Positions 31,914 through 42,560 of a stretch of 64,000 nucleotides of DNA are shown here, one piece after another. How positions within the stretch are numbered: the stretch's first letter is position 1; each line of letters starts with the position of its first letter. The notes below the pieces were generated by a model. The model was not told the DNA's origin. It saw nothing but the letters and a program-made list of their open reading frames with translations, and did not search any database. This stretch comes from Prosopocoilus inquinatus (taxonomy: Eukaryota; Arthropoda; Insecta; Coleoptera; Lucanidae). Location of the stretch: assembly GCA_036172665.1 (NCBI GenBank), contig JAYKNF010000016.1, positions 186,001 through 250,000 on the forward strand. The letters are read 5' to 3'. The position numbers were made by a program, and so were the translations under genes.

Positions 31914-33389
31914 TTATTTGCCGTCTTTCGTTTTCTTGCGAATCTGAAAAGACTTGTTTACCACTACTCCAGTAGGCCACATCTCGGGGTCCATCGCTTG
32001 GTCATAATTCTCTTTGCTGATATTTAGAAGTTCAGAAAGCGAAAAAAATGTTTCTTCTCTTTGATCAATATGATTAGATTTATTTTGAATTTCTTGGGGA
32101 TAGTCAATAATAAATTTTGCTAATTCAGTACACACCATCTTTTTGGCAAAATTCTTGAGATGTAGACCTTTTGGTGTGTAGTAAGAAGGATATAGAAGAT
32201 TATTGATACAAAAGACTTCTACATGACTGTACCGTTCAGCTAGTGTATAGAGACTTCTGTTTACATGTTCAATTATACCGTTCACCTGCGGTTTGTCGAA
32301 TCTGAATGGTATCGTACAGATAACTGTGTTGATACCTCTAGTTCTGTCCATAACACTTTTAAAAGTATTGACAATTTTTGCCACATTCAAGCTATCATGA
32401 CAGTGGTCGATATCATTTGTACCTCCTTGCACAAATAAATAATCACCACATCCAAAATCTTTAATAGCAGAATCTAAGTTTTCTACAATAGAATTCAATT
32501 TCGCGTTAGGTTTTACGTAACTGAAAAGATCGCATACATCTGGTAATTTTTCTCTGAGGAAACGGCTATAATGTCTTCCATGACTATCACTTAGTAAAAG
32601 GAATCTATGCTTACCCGCGTTGTTGGTTTCCCTTGTAGATATTACTTCATAGACATGGTTTGAGTTTTGTGTCAGACTTTGCTTAGTACTTCTATTTGAA
32701 AGTATTTCATTATCCACGTTCCCTTTCTCATTACGATCAACAGTTGATTCTGATAATATGTTTAATTTGTGCTTAAATATTAAGCATTTATCCCTTAGTT
32801 TAACGATTTCGGATTTTAGGATTGAAGTGTCTAATATTGTACTGATGTCTAGACTTCAAATTTCTTTTACATCGATATCAGCTGTCAATTCTATATCGTT
32901 GTAATTGCAATTTTTTTAGGCGCAATTTTTATATTCATCAGTCTGTAAGCTCACTGATTTCTTAGAATTATTCTCAATTTGGGTATAAGAATTTACAATT
33001 TGTAAATTTTGTTTAGTCATTATTTCATTAATTATTTGAGATTTTGTATTTAATTCTATCTCTAGTTGAAAAATTTTGGTCTTTAATTTATTATTCACCT
33101 CTTTTATTTCTTCAATTTAACTTTGTGCATTTGCTAATTTATCTCTTAGCGTAATGTTAATGGAGTATAAAGTTGATTTGGAATCATCTCCGTCATTGTG
33201 AATCACACTCACGTAGCTATTAGCATTTATTTTTGTAGCCGTCTTTGTCCCATCGGCAAATTTTAGCTTCTGGTTTCGAGTGACAATAGTTGAATTCATT
33301 GTTTTGTTAGACACTCGGCAGAAAAGTTCACCAAGAACCGGCCGCTCGCAGGACGAAGTCCGATTCGGACGAAAACTCGATTGAGGCAC
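31914..33389 (-). pseudogene. Non-LTR ORF1 with SGNH-esterase-like domain
   Basis: One frame broken by in-frame stops (about 33117, 32922 and 32850). The N-terminal part (33389-33117) is unrecognised. Then comes a likely coiled coil (KLKTKIFQLEIELNTKSQII), and from 32717 a 267-aa segment with LLSDSHGRHYSRF, VQGGTNDID and a late KGLHLKNFAKK. The S-D-S nucleophile block, the GGTND block and the late His are the signature of SGNH/GDSL hydrolases found in ORF1 of CR1/L2-type elements. Role proposed in the literature: membrane or lipid interaction of the RNP. The start codon could be the internal Met MNSTIV rather than 33389. Confidence 0.78.
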
Positions 33390-33735
33390 GCGTTTAGGAA
33401 GTCAGTGTAAAAATTTTTAAATTAATTACAGGGTTCGAGAAGGAAATACTAAATTCAAATTCGTTACACTGACAAAAGGCCCATTTAAAAACACTCACAC
33501 AAAGTTTCAAATTTCGGACACCAATTTTTCCCACTTAAAATTCAATTTAACCGAACAAATTGAAAACACGTGCAACGTGTAAAGTGTAAATTTTAGATTT
33601 CGTAGTTTGCGTTATCTCACAAATTCTAATTCAAACTGACTGAATTTTTGAAGAATATTCTAGTATAAAATTCTTTATCGATTTTTTTCTATTTTTTCCC
33701 ATAGGCCTCGCAGAAAAAGTTGTTGGGCCACCCTG

Positions 33736-34345
33736 TACAATGTGCCAGGATTTCTTTTTTGTTACTTAAGGTATTGAGATGCGATTTTAACTGATTTCTA
33801 TGGTAATTTAAGTACTTTAAACAGCACTTAATAAAATTAATTTCATTTTTGCAAATTTTTAGTAATGTAACCTAACCTCAAACACCTAATTTTTTTGACC
33901 ATTTTAAGAGCGATTTTTTTTTTCTGAATTATGTATCACATGATATGAAAACTTCTTCAAAATTTTGAAATATTAAGTTTGGCCTTTTTAGGAACCGATA
34001 TCACTAGTGCCATGATCACAAAATTTTTTTTTTGTTTATTAAACTATCTGTGAAATAAGAAACACGCTTATCATCATCAGTATTATTATTATAATGGGAA
34101 ATTTTGAAAATTATGATAAATTTTATCTCGATCATTCTTATGGAGACTTGCAAGCTAACCGCGTCCTTGTTAAGGTTGGTAATAAGGATTACAGGACTGT
34201 AAATACATAGGTCTCGATTAGCTTGATCGCGACTATACGTTTACCATGTGCTACAAGAACGTAGAACTTACTCGAGAAATAGACGAAGCTCAATATCCAA
34301 AAAAGGCAACAGCTGAGGCTGCAGTCCCCCTGATCGTTCGTGGAC
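33736..34345 (+). repeat. Foldback element A, partial copy
   Basis: Begins TACAATGTGCCAGGAT, matching the family A end, and follows the left arm of the 4170-5919 copy (GCACTTAATAAAATTAAT, CACTAGTGCCATGATCACAAA). It then includes interior sequence (GCAAGCTAACCGCGTCC, GGTCTCGATTAGCTTGATCGCGACTATACG) and stops around 34345 without the right arm. Confidence 0.75.
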
Positions 34346-34701
34346 AAGATATCTGTACTTACTGTTAGAACTGTTGGCAAGAACCACATTTCAAGAAAAT
34401 AAACAAGAAAGAAGGAAATATTGGCATTTATAAATAATTTGAGAACTTAAGTTCACTATAAGTATTGCTCACAGAAGGAATTAACCAATTGCTAAAAGTT
34501 CTAACAAAGAAGTTCAGTGTAATTTTCATTTAATGAAACTTGTACTCTATCAACCCTTCAATTTATTTCATATATCTAATCGACATACAACGCTGATTAT
34601 TTGTTACTGAAAATATTTTAGCCCCTAGTATTACTTACTGTATTATTGTAATCGATTTACTTAAAATTTGGAAATAATAAAATAAACAAAGGTCATAGGA
34701 C
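34346..34701. other. Intergenic, A+T-rich, nothing recognised
   Basis: No ORF or repeat recognised. The last bases, GTCATAGGAC, match foldback family B. Confidence 0.35.
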
Positions 34702-36171
34702 TGTGCTACCTATCCACGGCTTTTTGGAGGTAGGCCAAATAAACTGGGGGGTTCGGGACAGAATACTACACTTACCGTGTGAGAGGCGCAGCTGAATGGT
34801 GTAAAACACCTGGTGGCCCAATGGAGGAGGGTCGAGGTTCTCCAACGATAGAAAGGGGTCGTCTCAGTACTTATAAGGCACCAGGAAACGGAGAGATTAC
34901 CTAGGTGTGTTCTGACGAAGCAGTCGCTTCCACTCACTTTGCCACAGCTGATTGTAACGAGACAAGTGCGGTAGTCGTGGGGATTAAAGGTTTGAGCCAA
35001 GGGAGTATGGAACATTGACACACACACAATATAATTAAGCATCAACATTAATAGTTAACAAACCACTTTATTGTTTCTGGTGAACAACATAATATGTGCA
35101 TGAACTAAAAGTATTTTCTCTAGCATTTTCTAGCACATGTGGTAAATATAAATTGTACGATCTTAAATGATTATCTGTTGATTACACAAGCACATAAACT
35201 GATTGATTAAACGTAAAATAATGTGTGCCCGAAAATGAACTTTAAATTTGTCAAAACACGTTGTCCAATGATTATAAATAATCAGCAAAACAATAGTCGG
35301 GAAACTTTATACGGAGTGAACTGGAAATAAAGTTTAAACTCGCCCGGTATAAATAAAATAATAAGCAACAGGTTCAGCGTTGTCAACTTTTTTGTAACGT
35401 GACCTTCGTTTATCCGTGTGTGGCAGGCTCGGAGAGTAGCCGTCGGCTTCGAATAGCCAGCGGACGTCGTCGTGGAGCGATAACTTCAATGAAGTACCTT
35501 GGTCGGTTGAGGGATACCCCAAAATTAACCTCCATGGAGCGATTCGGAATATGACGTCACTCGAGCGAACTGCGACATATTTCTTTTCAGGAACGAGATC
35601 TCCAATGACTCGTCGGGGATGATGATCTCCCAATAATAAACCAAGTTTCTTCAGCTGATGAACGATGTAAAACCCAAATATAAAGAGGGCCCCAAAATAA
35701 CAAAAAAAACCTCGGGAATTGTAGGTTTCGACAAAAATATGCACTCGGCGATGCGTTTCACATGAACAGCGAGCTGAATTTCCGGCAACGCCGTCGACAC
35801 AATGGAGTTGACCTTCAAAACCATCTTTCACCCAAAGAAAACACCAGTATTTAAAAATACGTCTCAACAGGTCCGCGATGTTCAATAATGCCTCAAAAAG
35901 ATGGGAAGAACATGGTAGTCCACCACGCTTCCGTCCCGCCCGATTCTTACGCCAATAGGAATCGTGCATTTCTAACATCGTCACTTCCGCCAAAGATTCC
36001 AGAATAAACGATCGCCAACCTTTATGCCGGAGCATGGTTACGAAATCTAACGACGAAATCCCCAACTAAAATACAAAGTGGACAATCTAAACCGCCACTC
36101 GACTTAAAATTTGAATAAATATGAAAACTTAAACGTAGGAGGAATTGCTAACGAAAAATCTGACTGTAACA
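34702..36171 (-). mobile_element. Candidate long solo LTR inside foldback family B
   Basis: A G+C-richer block running from TGTGCTACC to CTGTAACA (TG...CA on the plus strand; TGTTACAG...GGTAGCACA on the minus). On both sides the sequence belongs to foldback family B: GTCATAGGAC just left and TTTCGGTTTCGCCGGAAG just right. A foreign insert is therefore bounded within a base or two. An AATAAA lies on the minus strand near 35070. The 243-aa minus ORF (35334-36065) and the 112-aa ORF (34710-35048) have no domain I recognise and are more likely chance frames in an LTR. No clear TSD remains; a long unknown insert of another kind is possible. Confidence 0.4.
35334..36065 (-). other. Unrecognised 243-codon ORF
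   Basis: An uninterrupted minus-strand frame in the G+C-richer insert. The translation has a hydrophobic patch (GFFCYFGALFIFGFYIVHQL) but no family motif I can name. Since it lies in a candidate LTR I give it low weight as a gene. It is listed because it is one of the longer intact frames in the window. Confidence 0.2.
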
Positions 36172-36470
36172 ACTTTCGGTTTCGCCGGAAGTGATTTCGA
36201 CTTTCTTATTTTAAATAGTACAGCATATATACAGGGTGCTGCATTTTGAAAAGCAAAATAGGAAATCCCATGTTAATTAATTTAAGTGTGCTCGAATATT
36301 GGCTTCCCGAACTATTTTGTAGCAAAATTCCATTTAGGTTTTCTAAAGTGCTCTTCAAGATGAATATGTCTCTGAAGTTTGAGAATTTTCTTACTCCGAG
36401 TTTTAACATATTTCAAAAACGATTCTGTAACTAAATTCAATTTATACCAACCTGTTAGCAATGTCTTAAT
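36172..36470 (+). repeat. Foldback element B, partial copy
   Basis: TTTCGGTTTCGCCGGAAGTGATTTCGACTTTCTTATTTT corresponds to 37962-38000 of the complete palindrome. The following part (about 36230-36470) is weakly related to arms seen at 40.3 and 50.5 kb. Confidence 0.6.
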
Positions 36471-36583
36471 CAATGAAAGTGAAAACTGAACAGGTAATTA
36501 ATAAATCTAGTCGTTTTTGAAAAAGATTTATAGAAATGCTTTTCCAGTAATTTATTTTAACATTAGTTCGTAACTCATTTGTT

Positions 36584-37005
36584 TTAATAGAACTTTATGT
36601 GTTTCTTACCTAATACTTCATACTTCCCTTGAAAGTAATTTAAAATAAAGCCAGTGTAAAACTTCAATAAAACATGCTTCTCAATCCGCATTTGAGTTTC
36701 TAATTCGCATTGGTTTACGCGAATTACAAACGTGGTAAGTATAAATACAACTAAATTTCTCAATATCAGTTCTTTTGTTGGTACTTTTTTTATTACAAAA
36801 AATATGGCACATTTCAGTAAAAGTCTTTGACTCAAAATTGGTTCAATATCTAAAATTTTTGCATCTACAAAATTAATCTTATGGTCTTCATTACTGGCAT
36901 GTTCAGATAAAGCACAAGCATTAGGGTGTAACTCTAATATCACTTTTATGAGAAATAATTCTTGAGTGAAGAGTTCTTGATGTTTGGCCAATATAAACAG
37001 AATTA
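36584..37005 (-). pseudogene. PLE GIY-YIG endonuclease fragment
   Basis: On the minus strand from about 37005: VYIGQTSRTL, then ACALSEHASNEDHKINF and ILDIE. YIG.TSR...R and the ALSEH...H.I.F block are the endonuclease signature of Penelope-like elements, where GIY-YIG cuts the target before reverse transcription. Frame shifts are needed between the first block and the 36584-36991 ORF. No RT is attached on the right. A+T-rich decay follows. Confidence 0.72.
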
Positions 37006-37820
37006 CAAAAAAATTAAATTAAAGTAAATTAAATTTTCAAATTTGAAACGAAAAATTAGTTGCCTATGTCAGATTTGAAACTTTCAGTTGTTTCAATTAA
37101 TGGAAAATAATTTATACGTCAGTCAGAAAGTATTATGAGTTATTGTACAGAACAAATAATAGATAGGTACTCTTATCGTTTAATTACAACAATTCTTTCT
37201 TTATTAGAATATATTTGTATTCTACGTCATCGCATAAAAAATTCTGATACTAATAATAAACTTGATTGAATGTCATAGTTAATTGATATCGACACATGTC
37301 GATACTAAATCAGTTTTAATATCAATTGTATTCAGAATTAAATAAGTTTCACACTGTTCAAGAATAAGTAACACGCAACTGAAATGAATATTAAAAAAAA
37401 ACACATCGATTCCACAAATTCAGTTGCCATCAACGTTGTTTTAAAATTAACAAGAAAAGAAGTATTTTGTGAAGTAGTGCAGGAGTAAATAAAGAAATCG
37501 TAACAGTTTTTCATTGTCTTGGAATTTTATTTTGAATAAGAAGGTCTATTGTACAAAATTCTGGATATTGAATTGCAAAGTTCAACTCTGACATACTAAG
37601 GCGTCTATATTTTTCATTTGCAATTTAAATATTTAATTTATATTTCAAAAGTGTTAACGCAATAAGAATAATTTTAACACTATAATATTGGCCTTAATTT
37701 TCTTTTTACTTAAATACCATTACCATTTTTGTGTCTTTAAATGGCGAGGAGTAATCTACAGAAACATAGTTCTCAATGCAAGTATGCTATGTTCGGGTTT
37801 GAAACTTTCCACCCGGTATG
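37006..37820. other. Intergenic, nothing recognised
   Basis: A+T-rich; no ORF above noise and no repeat pairing that I can see. Confidence 0.35.
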
Positions 37821-38814
37821 TATACCGCGTGTCCCGGGCCATGTGCTCACCCTTGTAGAATCTTTATTTATTAATCTATTAACCGGAATTCTAGAGACAA
37901 TAAATTAAACAAAATATGGAATTTCTCCATATAGTGCTAATCGTCATAGGACTTCTGGTTTCGCCGGAAGTGATATCAACTTTCTTATTTTAATTGGAAC
38001 ACCCTATATGTTTTTACATATTTAAAATTTGCGGATCATTATGAATCCGAATACGTGTCAATAGTTAATTTTGGTTTCCATGACAACGAAAAAAAAACTT
38101 TTTTATTTTTCAATCTAATGCGATCAAGTGTTTCGAGAAAATCACTCCTTTGTGATTCATAGCTTTCTAGATTGAAAAATAAAAAGGTTTTCTTTTTCGT
38201 ATAATACATCATATTTTCTTCGAAAGTCATTTGAAATAAAGGGAGTGTAAAATTTCTTTAAGACATGCTCTATTTTAAATTATATTCAAAGGAAATATGA
38301 CGTATTTGGTATGAACGTACTCAGAAAAAAATGTTCTGTTGAACCAAGCTAAGAAACATATGAGATTCTAACTACTCGTACTTCGAAAAAAATTAGTTAC
38401 GGCCTAATGAAAATTTCGAATACTGTAAAAATGTTAAAAATCAAAATCCATCAAAGGAGTGATTTTCTCGAAACACTTGATCGCATTAGATCGAAAAAAA
38501 TGCGATTCGTAGCTTCCTATCATGAAAAATAAAAAGGTTTTTTTTTCGTTGTCATCGAAACCAAAATTATCAATTGAAACATATTCGGACTGGTAATGAT
38601 CCGTAGATTTTAAATATGTAAAAATATATAGGGTGTTCCATTTGAAATAAGAAAGTTAATATCACTTTCGGCGAAACCGGATGTCCTATGACGACTGGAA
38701 GTATGTCAGAAAATTTCATTTTTTATTTAATTTATTGTCTCCAAAATTCAGGTTAATTGATTAATAAATAAAGATTCTGAAAGGGTGAGCACATGGCGCA
38801 GGACACCTGGTATA
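37821..38814. mobile_element. Foldback element B, complete palindrome of about 1 kb
   Basis: The left arm starts TATACCGCGTGTCCCGGGCC and the right arm ends GGCGCAGGACACCTGGTATA. Arms of about 490 bp mirror each other, including GTGCTCACCCTT / AAGGGTGAGCAC, CATAGGACTTCTGGTTTCGCC / GGCGAAACCGGATGTCCTATG and TTTTGGTTTCCATGACAACG, with the turn near 38318. No coding content. Other partial copies are at 19465-19499 plus 25857-25925, 34691-34701 plus 36172-36470, and 40259-40716 plus 50289-50755. Confidence 0.8.
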
Positions 38815-39142
38815 TCGCAGGAATTTTGTATAACCGTATTTTTGCAAATATACTAGTAATTTTGCAAAACACCGAGTTAGTACGGAATATGTGCAATGTT
38901 ATGCAATCTTACTAATAAAAACAAGTAATTTTGCAAAATTTCCATGCACATTTGTAATGAACATATAAAATAGCGACATCTTACTATCGCTTTTTGACCT
39001 AACATTGCAGTAGGATAGACAAATTGAAGCGGGATTTGCTCCTAATGAGTCCCCCATGCAAGGCGGCCATGCTTGCTGTCAAAGTATAATGAAAGATTTT
39101 AGAAAAATTTTGTGCAAATCGTTTTTGATTGCAGTGAGAACC

Positions 39143-39207
39143 TCGAGCAGCCTCTGGACAGCTGTTTCAGCCCTGCTTGGGGCTTCTTCAGCAGAAACGT
39201 AGCTCGA
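39143..39207 (-). ncRNA. Type-I hammerhead ribozyme, array unit 1
   Basis: Minus-strand RNA: helix I TCGAG...TCTG, core CTGAAGA, helix II AGCCC/GGGCT with loop CAAGCA, core GAAA, minimal helix III within ACAGCTGT, cleavage triplet GTC, then helix I CAGA...CTCGA. All conserved core bases are present. Confidence 0.85.
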
Positions 39208-39454
39208 CATTCCCACTGCAGACCAAAAACGACTTGCCCAATTTATTCGCAAATGCGATGTAAGAATGATGAACATATAAAATAGCGACATCTTACTATC
39301 GCTTTTTGACCTAACATTGCAGTAGGATAGACAAATTGAAGCGGGATTTGCTCCTAATGAGTCCCCCATGCAAGGCGGCCATGCTTGCTGTCAAAGCATA
39401 ATGAAAGATTTTAGAAAAATTTTGTGCAAATCGTTTTTGATTGCAGTGAGAACC

Positions 39455-39528
39455 TCGAGCAGCCTCCGGACAGCTGTTTCAGCCCTGCTTGGGGCTTCTT
39501 CAGCAGAAACGTAAGAAACGTAGCTCGA
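39455..39528 (-). ncRNA. Type-I hammerhead ribozyme, array unit 2
   Basis: Same core as unit 1. Helix I carries one G-T wobble (CGGAGG) and a 9-base duplication GTAAGAAAC in its internal loop, which may weaken the loop-loop contact. Confidence 0.78.
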
Positions 39529-39911
39529 CATTCCCAATGCAGACCAAAAACGACTTGCCCAATTTATTCGCAAATGCGATGTAAGAATGATGAACATATA
39601 AAATAGCGACATCTTACTATCGCTTTTTGACCTAACATTGCAGTAGGATAGACAAATTGAAGCGGGATTTGCTCCTAATGAGTCCCCCATGCAAGGCGGC
39701 CATGCTTGCTGTCAAAGCATAATGAAAGATTTTAGAAAAATTTTGTGCAAATCGTTTTTGATTTGCACAAAATCCCGCTTCAATTTGTCTATCCTACTGC
39801 AATGTTAGGTCAAAAAGCGATAGTAAGATGTCGCTATTTTATATGTTCATCATTCTTACATCGCAATTGCGAATAAATTGGGCAAGTCGTTTTTGGTCTG
39901 CAGTGGGAATG

Positions 39912-39976
39912 TCGAGCTACGTTTCTGCTGAAGAAGCCCCAAGCAGGGCTGAAACAGCTGTCCAGAGGCTGCTCGA
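39912..39976 (+). ncRNA. Type-I hammerhead ribozyme, inverted piece
   Basis: Plus strand: CTGAAGA at 39928-39934, helix II AGCCC (39935-39939) with GGGCT (39946-39950), GAAA at 39951-39954, GTC at 39960-39962. Predicted cleavage falls between 39962 and 39963. Helix I pairs TCTG with CAGA and TCGAG with CTCGA around an internal loop. Confidence 0.87.
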
Positions 39977-40032
39977 GGTTCTCACTGCAATCAAAAACGA
40001 TTTGCACAAAATTTTTATAACACATTTGTAAT

Positions 40033-40258
40033 ATTGAATACGAATTGATATTTATGCAAACTTACTATAGGATCTTAGTAGTTTTACAAAAATTGTAATG
40101 CGTTTCGGTAAGATTGGATTCATTTTAAAGTTTAACCAGCATTATCCATCATCTTTAGAAATTTTGCAAAGATGGTTTCAGAATTAAAAAAAAAGCTTTA
40201 TTTTGATGTCCCACAACTGTCCTTTGAGTCTCCTTCGTAGGTTGTAAGACACCCAGTA
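40033..40258. other. Intergenic
   Basis: Nothing recognised between the array's right TSD and the foldback arm. Confidence 0.35.
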
Positions 40259-40716
40259 TGTTATCAGGAAGATTTAGGCAACTCATTCAATAAAAGTTTA
40301 CGAGCTTTCTCTTTGAATTTCTGTTTCATATTTTGCGGTTATAAATTAGCAATAAGGATTTAATATTACCAAATTTCGGGCACTTCTGCTTGCTATCAAC
40401 TTTCTTATTTTAAATGGAATACCCACGATTTTATTGCATTGTTGAAATCTTCGTAGAATTAAAATAAAAAATGCACAACAAGTGATACAAGAAAAATTAA
40501 CCGTTTCCGAAGTATTTCCATTTTTTAAGAAAAGCTCAGACTAGCAGAACCTTGTGCCATATTTGTGTAACAGAAGCCACGATGACAATTTTTGGCCTGT
40601 AGGAGGATACAGTAACATTCTTTCAGATCATGTCCAGTTTTACACTTGATTATTTACAGGCTGGTTGAAAAATAACTTCTATTCGAACTGATTCTAATCA
40701 TTGAAAAGTCATCTTT
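40259..40716 (+). repeat. Foldback B-related left arm, partner at 50289-50755
   Basis: Shares, in reverse complement, AGGATACAGTAACATT.TTTCAGATCATGTCCAGTTTT, CAGGCTGGTTG.AAA, TAACTTCTATTCGAACTGAT and AATTTCTGTTTCA.ATTTTGC with 50289-50640. The two arms are separated by 9.6 kb that contain the Gypsy and PLE insertions. Confidence 0.75.
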
Positions 40717-40899
40717 TTTAAATAAAACTTTCGAACTGTATTAGCATCTCCCATACCCACCTCTTACCTTTCTCTTTCTATTCATGATTTTCTCTTTGGC
40801 ACATCAATTTTTTAACTTTTCTGAAGGTCTTTTAAATTAATTTCTGACTGTAATTTCTATTTCATTTTAAAAACCGACAAATAATATTTAAATACATAT

Positions 40900-41226
40900 T
40901 GTGGCGCGCCACTCAGGACTACGTAACACTGAAGGCGTCAAGAAGTCGGTTCATTATTGTGCGTCATCAGCCGCCGCGTTGTCTATACTGAACAAACTCG
41001 ACTTTTCCAGCCATGGAACAAACGAGAAGGCAGCGTAGAATATAAAATCGGCCGGGGTGGACTCAGGAGTCAGTTGAATTCTAAATAGCGATCGTCGAAG
41101 TTAGATTTAGTGCGTAAATAAATTGTTACAAATAAATTAGATTGTAAGCATTATTAAATTACATTAAGTATTTACCGAGTGTTTTTTTCCATTAAATAAA
41201 TTAATTTAAACCCTAGAAACGTAACA
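40900..41226 (+). repeat. Gypsy 5-prime LTR
   Basis: 327 bp; TATAAAATCGG near 41041, AATAAA-type signals near 41117 and 41194. The 3-prime copy is 331 bp, with small indels and about ten substitutions between them. Confidence 0.92.
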
Positions 41227-41323
41227 GTGGTGTCGGTGTGCGGGTTTGTGCAAATAATTAAACAATTTAAAGTAAATTAAATTTAATCAGATTATTAAAT
41301 AAGTACAGTATCGGAAAAAAACC

Positions 41324-42560
41324 ATGGCTACGAGAAAAGTGTTGTTGAAAGATTTAAAAGTGGCCGTATTAAAAACCGAATTGGAAGAACGAGAGTTAGA
41401 AACCTGTGGTTTGAAAGGTGAACTTCAACAGCGTCTCCGATGCGATTTGTTAACAGCTGGTGAAAATCCAGAGACGTTTCAAGAACAGTCTGGAAATTTA
41501 GAGAAGCTTCGAGAACAATCCAGAAATTTAGAGGAAAAGCTTCTAGAACAATCTGGAAATTTCAAGTACGAACTTCGAGAACAATCTGTAAACTTCAAAG
41601 ATGAGTTGCAAACTAAATTGATGGAGCAATCTAGAAATTTAGAGGAGAAGCTTCTAGAACAATCTGGAAATTTGGACAAATTACAAAATAAATTGTTGGA
41701 ACAATCTGGAGACTTAGACGAGAAATTTCGAGAGCAATCCAGAAATTTCGACGGGAAATTTCTAGAACAAACAAAAGGACTCGAAGATCAACTAGTGGTA
41801 AAAATATCGGAAGAAACAAGGAACCTGCAAGAAAATGTGGAAGAAATAATATTCCAGCAGGATAACAAAGTCAAAAATCTGGAACAAATCATGGCGGGGT
41901 TGCGAGTGTTCGGGGATCAGCCACCAGTAGAAACACTAGAAAATAATAAATCCCAAATTGTGGAAGGACCAGCAGAAAATTTGAAATTGAAAATAAAACG
42001 ACTAACGTTCGGTGGAAAGTCTTCTTGGCCAAAAACAGTTCGAACAGATGGACGGCCAGCGAAAAAGCCACTTCGTTAATTGTGGCCTTGAGAGGGACGC
42101 TATCGATGTGCTACAGACGATGCCACCAGAGGAACAAGAAGACTTCGACAAGCTGGTGAATAGGATGGAAATGCGTTACGGACAGGCCCATCTGACCGAG
42201 GTATACCATGCGCAGTCAGAAATCCGGAGAAAATCTTCAGGAATTCGAAACAGACGTAGCGCGTCTGGCCCAGTTGGCATATCCCACAGCTCCTGTTGAA
42301 TTCCTCAAATGTTTGACGGTGCAGACCTTAGATAGATGGAATCCGTGACCCAGACAACCAGCAGGCATTGAGAATGACCCATCCGAAGACGTCCAAGAAC
42401 GTATTGGTTTATGCCTTGGAATTTGAAGCGACGAGACGAGTCTCAAGAGGGTATGTCAAGGTGTGAGCGGCTATGGACTTCCAAGAGGAAGAAGAGGAAG
42501 AATCCGCTAACGCCAAGGTGGGATCTGCTATAAAGAAGTGACCCAGGGAGTATACCACCG
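41324..42560 (+). pseudogene. Gypsy Gag with SAP-like N-terminus and 11-residue repeats
   Basis: The 251-aa first frame starts MATRKVLLKDLKVAVLK. Residues about 8-45 (LKTELEERELETCGLKGEL) resemble a SAP DNA-binding helix pair. Residues about 50-155 are a string of degenerate 11-residue units (EQSGNLEEKLL type), encoded by near-33-bp DNA repeats at 41475-41780, giving a long predicted coiled coil. After a stop at 42079 the capsid part continues in a neighbouring frame (DAIDVLQTMPPEEQEDF, EMRYGQAHL), with further shifts to about 42560. A remnant zinc knuckle (EGHVRRRCP) is seen in a third frame near 42620-42650. SAP-bearing Gags are known in insect Gypsy elements. Not translatable as one protein now. 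Confidence 0.8.

Larger units (their letters stand above)
38959..40020. mobile_element. Hammerhead-repeat (retrozyme-like) array, head-to-head
   Basis: Flanked by a 12-bp duplication CACATTTGTAAT (38947-38958 and 40021-40032), so the whole array arrived as one insertion. From the left: two full units in minus orientation (starting near 38959 and 39271, period 312 bp, the second 9 bp longer), a third truncated after about 170 bp, then at about 39764 a switch to a plus-orientation piece of about 250 bp. Each complete unit and the plus piece carries a type-I hammerhead. No protein is encoded; small ORFs in it (39079-39369, 39391-39690 minus) simply repeat with the unit. Confidence 0.88.

Noticed and set aside
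34599..36171. Alternative left LTR boundary at TGTTACTG (34599)
   Set aside because: The sequence to 34701 ends with foldback B similarity (GTCATAGGAC), which places the insert boundary at 34702.
39079..39690. 96-99-aa minus-strand ORFs starting MGDSLGANPASICLSYCNV
   Set aside because: Chance frames that recur with the hammerhead repeat unit; they have no domain and are not conserved in other copies.
38959..39763. CRISPR-like array
   Set aside because: Units are long (about 312 bp), contiguous with no unique spacers, and eukaryotic retroposon features explain them.
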